Assembly: GCA_012517865.1 (NCBI GenBank)
Contig: JAAYUC010000008.1
Span: forward strand, 62,001 to 126,000
Reading direction: 5' to 3'
Length of the DNA stretch: 64,000 nt
Origin: Chloroflexota bacterium
GTDB taxonomy: Bacteria; Chloroflexota; Anaerolineae; Anaerolineales; Anaerolineaceae
Below the pieces are notes generated by a model. The model saw only the letters and a program-made list of their open reading frames with translations, was not told the DNA's origin and ran no database searches. Every line of letters starts with the position of its first letter. The stretch's first letter is position 1. This document shows, piece after piece, positions 60,027 through 64,000 of the stretch. A program made the translations under genes and the position numbers.

Positions 60027-60491
60027 ATGACCCCACAAATTGGCGACCTTGCGCCCGAATTCGAACTTCCCGATCAGTATGGCGATGTGCATAAACTGAG
60101 CGATTACCGCGGTAAGAAAGTTATTCTTTATTTTTACCCAAAAGACAACACCCCTGGCTGCACAACAGAGGCCTGCAATTTCCGGGATAATTACGCTTTG
60201 TTCCGGGCAAATGGTCTCCAGATTTTGGGTGTGAGCGCGGATAGCGTCAAGTCTCATAAAGCTTTTCAGGAAAAGTACTCGCTGCCTTTTTTGCTCCTGG
60301 CTGATTCCGACCACGCGGTTTCGGAAGCCTACGGTGTATGGGCGTTAAAGAAGATGATGGGACGCGAATATTTCGGCATCGTGCGCACCACTTTCGTCAT
60401 TGACGAGGAAGGGAAAATTATCGGAGTGTACGAGAAAGTAAAGCCTGAGGAGCACGCTCAGGAAATCATTCAGGACCTGAAACTCGGTTAA
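60027..60491 (+). CDS. bcp: Thioredoxin-dependent peroxiredoxin (BCP/PrxQ)
   Basis: 154 residues. The thioredoxin fold has the peroxidatic Cys45 in DNTPGCTTEAC and the resolving Cys50 five residues later, the alpha-helical PrxQ arrangement. It reduces hydrogen peroxide and organic peroxides in the cytoplasm. AAGGAG precedes the ATG by four bases. The transcript ends at the terminator at 60497-60523. Confidence 0.95.
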   Translation: MTPQIGDLAPEFELPDQYGDVHKLSDYRGKKVILYFYPKDNTPGCTTEACNFRDNYALFRANGLQILGVSADSVKSHKAFQEKYSLPFLLLADSDHAVSEAYGVWALKKMMGREYFGIVRTTFVIDEEGKIIGVYEKVKPEEHAQEIIQDLKLG

Positions 60492-60496
60492 TAAAG

Positions 60497-60523
60497 AAAA
60501 GGCTCCTTTTGGAGCCTTTTTAT
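60497..60523. terminator. Bidirectional terminator between bcp and rsfS
   Basis: AAAAGGCTCC, loop TTTT, GGAGCCTTTT and further T. It serves two convergent genes. Confidence 0.9.
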
Positions 60524-60529
60524 ATTCCC

Positions 60530-60874
60530 TTACTTAAGCCGCAGAAGGATTTTTCCAGTCTTCCAAAGCTCTTCAAGCTGATAATAAACCCGTTTTTCCG
60601 GGGAAAAGAGGTGGACGACGACGGAACCGTAGTCCATTACCATCCAACCAGAGAGAGGAAGACCTTCGATATAGGGGTCGGCCATTCCGTCGTTTTTGCC
60701 TTTTTCCTGGGCGTTTTCGACCAGGCTGTTCAGCATGCGGTCGCTTGTGCCGGTGGCCAGAACAAAAAAATCTGTAAAATCAGAAACGCCGCGTAAATCC
60801 AAAAGCAGGATGTCCTCGGCGAGTTTTTCTTCCAGATAAGAGACAATTTTCTTTGCTTGTGTGATTGGTTCCAG
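60530..60874 (-). CDS. rsfS: Ribosomal silencing factor RsfS, CTG start
   Basis: 114 residues if read from CTG at 60874. The RsfS core is LAEDILLLDLRGVSDFTDFFVLATGTSDR followed by the conserved DYGSVVVHLFSPEKR-YYQLEELW region (given in parts). It binds uL14 and blocks subunit joining in starvation. The first ATG/GTG/TTG in frame (TTG at 60802) would cut off the N-terminal helix shared by the family. AGAGG lies six bases before CTG 60874, and an in-frame TAG stands just upstream, so CTG is the best start. thpR lies 20 bases upstream. Confidence 0.85.
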   Translation of the reverse strand: MEPITQAKKIVSYLEEKLAEDILLLDLRGVSDFTDFFVLATGTSDRMLNSLVENAQEKGKNDGMADPYIEGLPLSGWMVMDYGSVVVHLFSPEKRVYYQLEELWKTGKILLRLK

Positions 60875-60894
60875 TTTGCACCTCTATGGAAAGT

Positions 60895-61476
60895 TTAACA
60901 TATTTTCAAGGGAAAGCGGGATAATGCGGTATACACCGGCCTGCTTGGGGTGAGCACACTCTGGTAAAGGATGAGTTCCCTGAAATATTCGGGTTCTGCG
61001 TGGAATTCTTTTATCGCCGTGACCTGCTGCGCGACGCGCGCTTTCTGTTCATCGGATGCGTTTCTATCCAGGCGGCCAAGCGTAAGGTGCGGTTTAAATC
61101 TGGTCTCATCCTCGAAACCCAGCGGCAGAAGCGCGCCGCGCAAGTCTTCTGCCAGCTGCCTGAGCTTTGGGTTATTATCCAATCCCAGCCAGATGGTTTG
61201 CGCGTTCCGCAGGGAAGGGAAACAGCCTGCTCCAGAAAGCCGGACAGGTATCCTTGGGAAATTCTCCGCTACGGCCGCGAGGCGCGGCGCGATGTGACGG
61301 ATCTTGACATCCGGAACTTCCCCGAGGAACTGTAAGGTGAGATGGTACAAATCTGGCGAGACCCAACGGATTGGTACTCCGCGCAGTTTTTCCTGGAGTT
61401 CCTTTGAAATAGCCCCCACCTTCGTAAGCGTGTCCTGAGAAAAATCGCAAGCAACAAATAAGCGCACCAATTTCAC
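60895..61476 (-). CDS. thpR: RNA 2',3'-cyclic phosphodiesterase (ThpR/LigT family)
   Basis: 193 residues. The two catalytic HxTx motifs are HLTLQFLG (His45, Thr47) and HLTLGRLD (His130, Thr132), on a 2H phosphoesterase fold opening with VRLFVACDFS. It hydrolyses 2',3'-cyclic phosphates on RNA ends. Its stop lies 20 bases before rsfS, so the two form a short operon. Confidence 0.93.
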   Translation of the reverse strand: MKLVRLFVACDFSQDTLTKVGAISKELQEKLRGVPIRWVSPDLYHLTLQFLGEVPDVKIRHIAPRLAAVAENFPRIPVRLSGAGCFPSLRNAQTIWLGLDNNPKLRQLAEDLRGALLPLGFEDETRFKPHLTLGRLDRNASDEQKARVAQQVTAIKEFHAEPEYFRELILYQSVLTPSRPVYTALSRFPLKIC

Positions 61477-61564
61477 AGCACTATTATATCAAGCGGGCCT
61501 GACAGGGCGCGCAAAATTCCGGTTTTTTTCAAAAACAATCCGGCAAGAAAAACCTTGCGCGCTC

Positions 61565-61593
61565 TTTTCAGATAAGTTGAATTATGGTATAAG
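61565..61593 (+). promoter_or_regulatory. Promoter of the probable 6S RNA
   Basis: TTTTCA (61565-61570), a 17-base spacer and TATAAG (61588-61593) with an extended TGG. The start is expected near 61600. Confidence 0.55.
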
Positions 61594-61599
61594 AAAAGT

Positions 61600-61800
61600 A
61601 CCCTGCTGTGTTTGTGATGCGGCCATTAAGTTTTGTACCAACACCTTTAAAATTGGTTCAAGCTCATGCCAGGTGATGTGATAGACTTCGGTCAAGACTG
61701 ATCCTGCAGGGAGAACCAGTCCTGCCTTTCGCAGGTTCAAAACATCTCCGCACACGGCATAGCGGGGAGGCCTTATTCTTAACGGGGGCTGCAACAACCA
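61600..61800 (+). ncRNA. ssrS: Probable 6S RNA
   Basis: The segment resembles bacterial 6S RNA. It opens CCCTGCTGTGTTTGTGATGC, has a TTAAGTTTTG stretch and closes with CTTAACGGGGGCTGC. A closing stem pairs 61612-61624 with 61787-61797 (11 bp, two bulged bases). Inside are an unpaired bubble and further irregular helices ending in a CCTGC/GCAGG hairpin. About 190-200 bases is the right length. 6S RNA mimics an open promoter and traps housekeeping RNA polymerase. Recognition is by eye without a covariance model. The antisense 71-codon frame here is not credible. Confidence 0.65.
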
Positions 61801-62051
61801 AATAACAAAGATTTAGCGGCTGAGTCTCATTTTGAGATGACGAGGTGGAGGTTCCTTCTCGCGAGAGGAGTGTTAACCCGGTTTCCGGGGAAAATCGATA
61901 GATCAGCGGATGCCTCCGAAACCTATCACGGGTTTCAATCTTCCTGTATTAAGCAGTAACTAAAACCGAAGGGCGACCTGCGGCACAAAAAATGCTTAGT
62001 GAGCAGACCGGCTTCAGGTCTGAAATCGCTGAAGCATTTAATCTGTTTAAT
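61801..62051 (+). promoter_or_regulatory. Structured leader of glnA, possible cis-regulatory RNA
   Basis: Between the 6S RNA and glnA lie several nested or serial hairpins. TCTCA/TGAGA is near 61825-61837, and GGAGG (61847-61851) pairs with CCTCC (61913-61917) across about 60 bases. Inside that loop is CCCGG-TTT-CCGGG (about 61877-61889). GAAACC/GGTTTC follows (61918-61923 with 61931-61936). AGACC/GGTCT near 62003-62020 is a late stem. No reading frame is convincing. I cannot name a riboswitch class. A role in nitrogen control of glnA is inferred from position. Confidence 0.45.
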
Positions 62052-62063
62052 GAGGAGACTGCC

Positions 62064-63401
62064 GTGGATACTAAAGATTTGCTTAAGCGCGTCAAGGAAG
62101 ACAAAATAAAATTTATTTCTTACCAGTTTACGGATATTAATGGGGTGGTCAAATCTCTGGATGGTCCGGTGGACCGCCTGGAGGAAAGCATTGAGAACGG
62201 CATTTGGTTTGACGGTTCATCCATTGAGGGGTTCGCTCGAATCCAGGAAAGCGACATGCATTTGCGGGTGGACCCGGATACCTACGCGATTTTACCTTGG
62301 TCGCCGGATGAACTTAAACGGGCTAGAATCCTCTGCGATATTCTGCGCCCAAATGGAGAACCTTTTGAAGGGGACCCGCGCGGCAGGCTGAAAACAAATC
62401 TTAAAAAGCTGAAGGAAGAGCAAGGCTGGACTTTGAATATCGGTCCGGAGCCGGAGTTTTTTCTGTTTCTGCGGAACGGGTCCGAGTCTATCCATCCGGT
62501 TCCCTATGATATTGGCAGCTATTTTGACTTTTCGGCTAACGACCAGGCAGTGATTGTCCGCACCGAACTTATGTCCGCCCTCAAACAAATGGGGTTGAAT
62601 GTGGAGGTCGGTCACCACGAGGTTGCCTTGGGCCAGCACGAAATCGACTTTCGCTTCGACGACGCGTTAAAAACCGCTGACAACGTGCTCACTTTTAAAT
62701 CCGCCATTAAGGCGATTGCGGCCAAGCACGGCCTGATTGCCTCTTTCATGCCGAAACCCGTTTTTGGTATTAATGGCTCGGGGATGCACTGCCATCAATC
62801 CATCAGCGCTAACGGCGAGAATTTATTCTATGCCGAGGATGACCCCAATCACCTTTCAAAAATTGCTTACGGCTACATCGCGGGGCAATTGGCACACGCG
62901 CGGGCTTTATCGGCCGTGGTGGCTCCGAGTGTGAATTCATACAAACGCCTGGTTCCTGGATACGAAGCCCCGGTTTATATCGGCTGGGCGCAGGTGAACC
63001 GTTCCGCGTTAATCCGCATTCCCATGGTATCTCCTGGAAACAAGGGTGGTGTGCGCATAGAATTACGCTTCCCAGACCCCTCTGCCAATCCTTACCTGGC
63101 TTTCACGGCGATGCTTGCGGCCGGATTGGATGGGATTGAGCGCGGATTGGAATGCCCGCCTCCGCTGAATAATGTGAATGTGTATGAATTGTGCGAAAGC
63201 GAGCGGCGTGAGATGGGCGTGGATGTGCTTCCGGGTTCTCTCAAAGAAGCCGTGGATGTCTACCTGACCGATCCGCTGCTCCATTCCGCCCTGGGAGAAG
63301 ACCTTTCAAAAAAATTCGTGGAAACCCGCCTGGCGGAATGGGAAGAATACCGCATACATGTATCAGACTGGGAAGTAAGGCGCTACCTGGAAGCGATTTA
63401 G
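62064..63401 (+). CDS. glnA: Type I glutamine synthetase (GSI-alpha)
   Basis: 445 residues from GTG at 62064, the GSI-alpha length. GAGGAG lies six bases before this GTG; an in-frame ATG 24 codons upstream has no ribosome site and adds residues outside the family. Motifs include DGSSIEGFARIQESD, GPEPEFFLF (metal Glu), NGSGMHCHQS (ammonia/ATP site) and the NPYLAF segment. The adenylylation Tyr motif of the beta type is not seen, so control is probably by feedback and transcription. It makes glutamine from glutamate and ammonia. The upstream structured leader and 6S RNA are notable. Confidence 0.95.
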   Translation: MDTKDLLKRVKEDKIKFISYQFTDINGVVKSLDGPVDRLEESIENGIWFDGSSIEGFARIQESDMHLRVDPDTYAILPWSPDELKRARILCDILRPNGEPFEGDPRGRLKTNLKKLKEEQGWTLNIGPEPEFFLFLRNGSESIHPVPYDIGSYFDFSANDQAVIVRTELMSALKQMGLNVEVGHHEVALGQHEIDFRFDDALKTADNVLTFKSAIKAIAAKHGLIASFMPKPVFGINGSGMHCHQSISANGENLFYAEDDPNHLSKIAYGYIAGQLAHARALSAVVAPSVNSYKRLVPGYEAPVYIGWAQVNRSALIRIPMVSPGNKGGVRIELRFPDPSANPYLAFTAMLAAGLDGIERGLECPPPLNNVNVYELCESERREMGVDVLPGSLKEAVDVYLTDPLLHSALGEDLSKKFVETRLAEWEEYRIHVSDWEVRRYLEAI

Positions 63402-63448
63402 CCGCTGCAGCGATTGCCCCGAAACAGCATATTTGGTATGATGAAAAC

Positions 63449-64000
63449 ATGAAAAGAAAGACCCTCTTTCTCAGCGTTGTGTTCCTGCTGTCCGCCCTAA
63501 GTCTGAGTGCCTGCCTGCCCGCCTGGGTCAGTATGGACCAGCTTCCGTGGCTGAAAGAGGGTCAGGTTCTTTTTAAGGACGATTTTTCCGACCTCACAAC
63601 CGGTTGGGGAAATGTGAACAACATTTATGAGCTTAAAGGATATTCCGAAAACGCTTACGTCATCTCCGTGAAAAATGCCGATTCGCGTTCGTGGTCTGTT
63701 CCGGGCCTTCGGTTTAAGGATGTGCAGGTGTCGGTAGATGCCAAACGCATCAGCGGCGAACAGGACACAAACTTCGGTTTGATTTGCCGGTATCAGGACC
63801 CGAATAATTACTACAGCTATTTGATTAGCAGCGATGGGTACTACGCTCTTATCAGAATCAGTGAAGGGGAAGAGGTCCTGCTTGGAATGGAGCAATTCGT
63901 CTATTCGGATGTAATTGCCCAGGGGGACGGCTTGAACAAAATTAGCATCAGCTGCATTGGCGACCAACTGTCGCTCACTGTCAATGGAAAAACGCTTCAC
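63449..64000 (+). CDS. Lipoprotein with concanavalin-like domain, cut by window end
   Basis: 184 codons are visible and the frame is open to the last base. The signal peptide MKRKTLFLSVVFLLSALSLS leads to a lipobox Cys at about residue 23 (LSAC). The mature part has a jelly-roll-like region with DDFSDLTTGWG, FGLICRYQDPNNYYSY and LTVNGKTLH, as in DUF1080/LamG-like carbohydrate-binding or glycosidase accessory domains. TGGTATGAT (63434-63442) stands six bases before the ATG, so the message is probably leaderless. Function is unknown. Confidence 0.8.
   Translation, partial: MKRKTLFLSVVFLLSALSLSACLPAWVSMDQLPWLKEGQVLFKDDFSDLTTGWGNVNNIYELKGYSENAYVISVKNADSRSWSVPGLRFKDVQVSVDAKRISGEQDTNFGLICRYQDPNNYYSYLISSDGYYALIRISEGEEVLLGMEQFVYSDVIAQGDGLNKISISCIGDQLSLTVNGKTLH

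Noticed and set aside
61582..61797. 71-codon minus-strand open frame
   Set aside because: It covers the probable 6S RNA exactly, lacks a ribosome site and resembles no protein.
61801..62051. Known glutamine riboswitch (glnA or Downstream-peptide class) before glnA
   Set aside because: Only a short CCGAAGG stretch recalls those motifs and the rest of their consensus is missing. It is kept as an unassigned structured leader.
61992..62063. 24-codon N-terminal extension of glnA from ATG 61992
   Set aside because: There is no ribosome site before that ATG, while GAGGAG precedes GTG 62064 at the right distance. The family starts at the latter.

Overview
The window looks like chromosomal DNA of a free-living anaerobic bacterium, most likely Chloroflexota, class Anaerolineae. 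This is an inference. It rests on mid-range GC, many lipoproteins with Pro/Thr-rich linkers, a Rex redox repressor, an Nfn-type flavoprotein, an ADP-forming acyl-CoA synthetase, an oligosaccharide ABC importer without its own ATPase, and a single-subunit GSI-alpha glutamine synthetase. There are no rRNAs, CRISPR arrays, insertion sequences or phage genes. Coding density is high. Promoters are mostly (TGn)TATAAT-like -10 boxes with weak -35 boxes, and several genes look leaderless.

Layout. 1-480: tRNA-Pro(CGG) followed by tandem decayed copies of its 3' half. 0.5-11.4 kb: a lipoprotein, a GT-C-like membrane protein, ettA, a cold-shock gene, a GH4 glycosidase, a one-polypeptide NfnAB-like enzyme, a TPR membrane protein, a phosphoesterase and an MmcQ/YjbR protein. 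11.5-17.1 kb: tRNA-Pro(GGG), then a compact five-gene minus-strand operon: zinc-ribbon membrane protein, DUF2207 protein ending in a Cys-Ala tail, PqqD-like/radical SAM/SPASM enzyme, a cysteine-stripped paralogue of it, and a methyltransferase. A near-perfect Rex operator lies between this operon and divergent rex. 17.9-22.4 kb: a divergent MreB homologue, then ruvA, an rRNA methyltransferase, ruvC and yebC. 22.7-29.4 kb: a six-gene operon ending in an MrfA/MrfB DNA-repair pair in which MrfA carries an HNH motif.

29.5-36.2 kb: two lipoproteins, then a carbohydrate ABC importer (two permeases and a binding protein). 36.2-42.8 kb: tmRNA, ligA, tRNA-Arg, HIT, the DUF2344/B12-radical SAM pair, an FAH-family enzyme, tRNA-Val. 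42.8-48 kb: a three-gene AddAB-like system in which the nuclease is a separate protein. 48-54.5 kb: ADP-forming acyl-CoA synthetase, tRNA-Thr, dinB, gyrB, a membrane protein. 54.6-64 kb: membrane proteins, an MBL hydrolase, a large surface protein, peroxiredoxin, rsfS (CTG start), thpR, a probable 6S RNA, a structured leader, glnA, and a lipoprotein cut by the window end.

The best candidate for an undescribed system is the 11.7-17.1 kb operon. A membrane protein carries a cytoplasmic seven-cysteine tail that looks like a peptide-modification substrate. Next to it are an intact radical SAM maturase, a catalytically dead partner and a methyltransferase, all under possible Rex (NADH/NAD+) control. 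DNA repair and recombination are also unusually well represented: RuvA, RuvC, MrfAB-HNH, split AddAB, Pol IV, LigA and GyrB.
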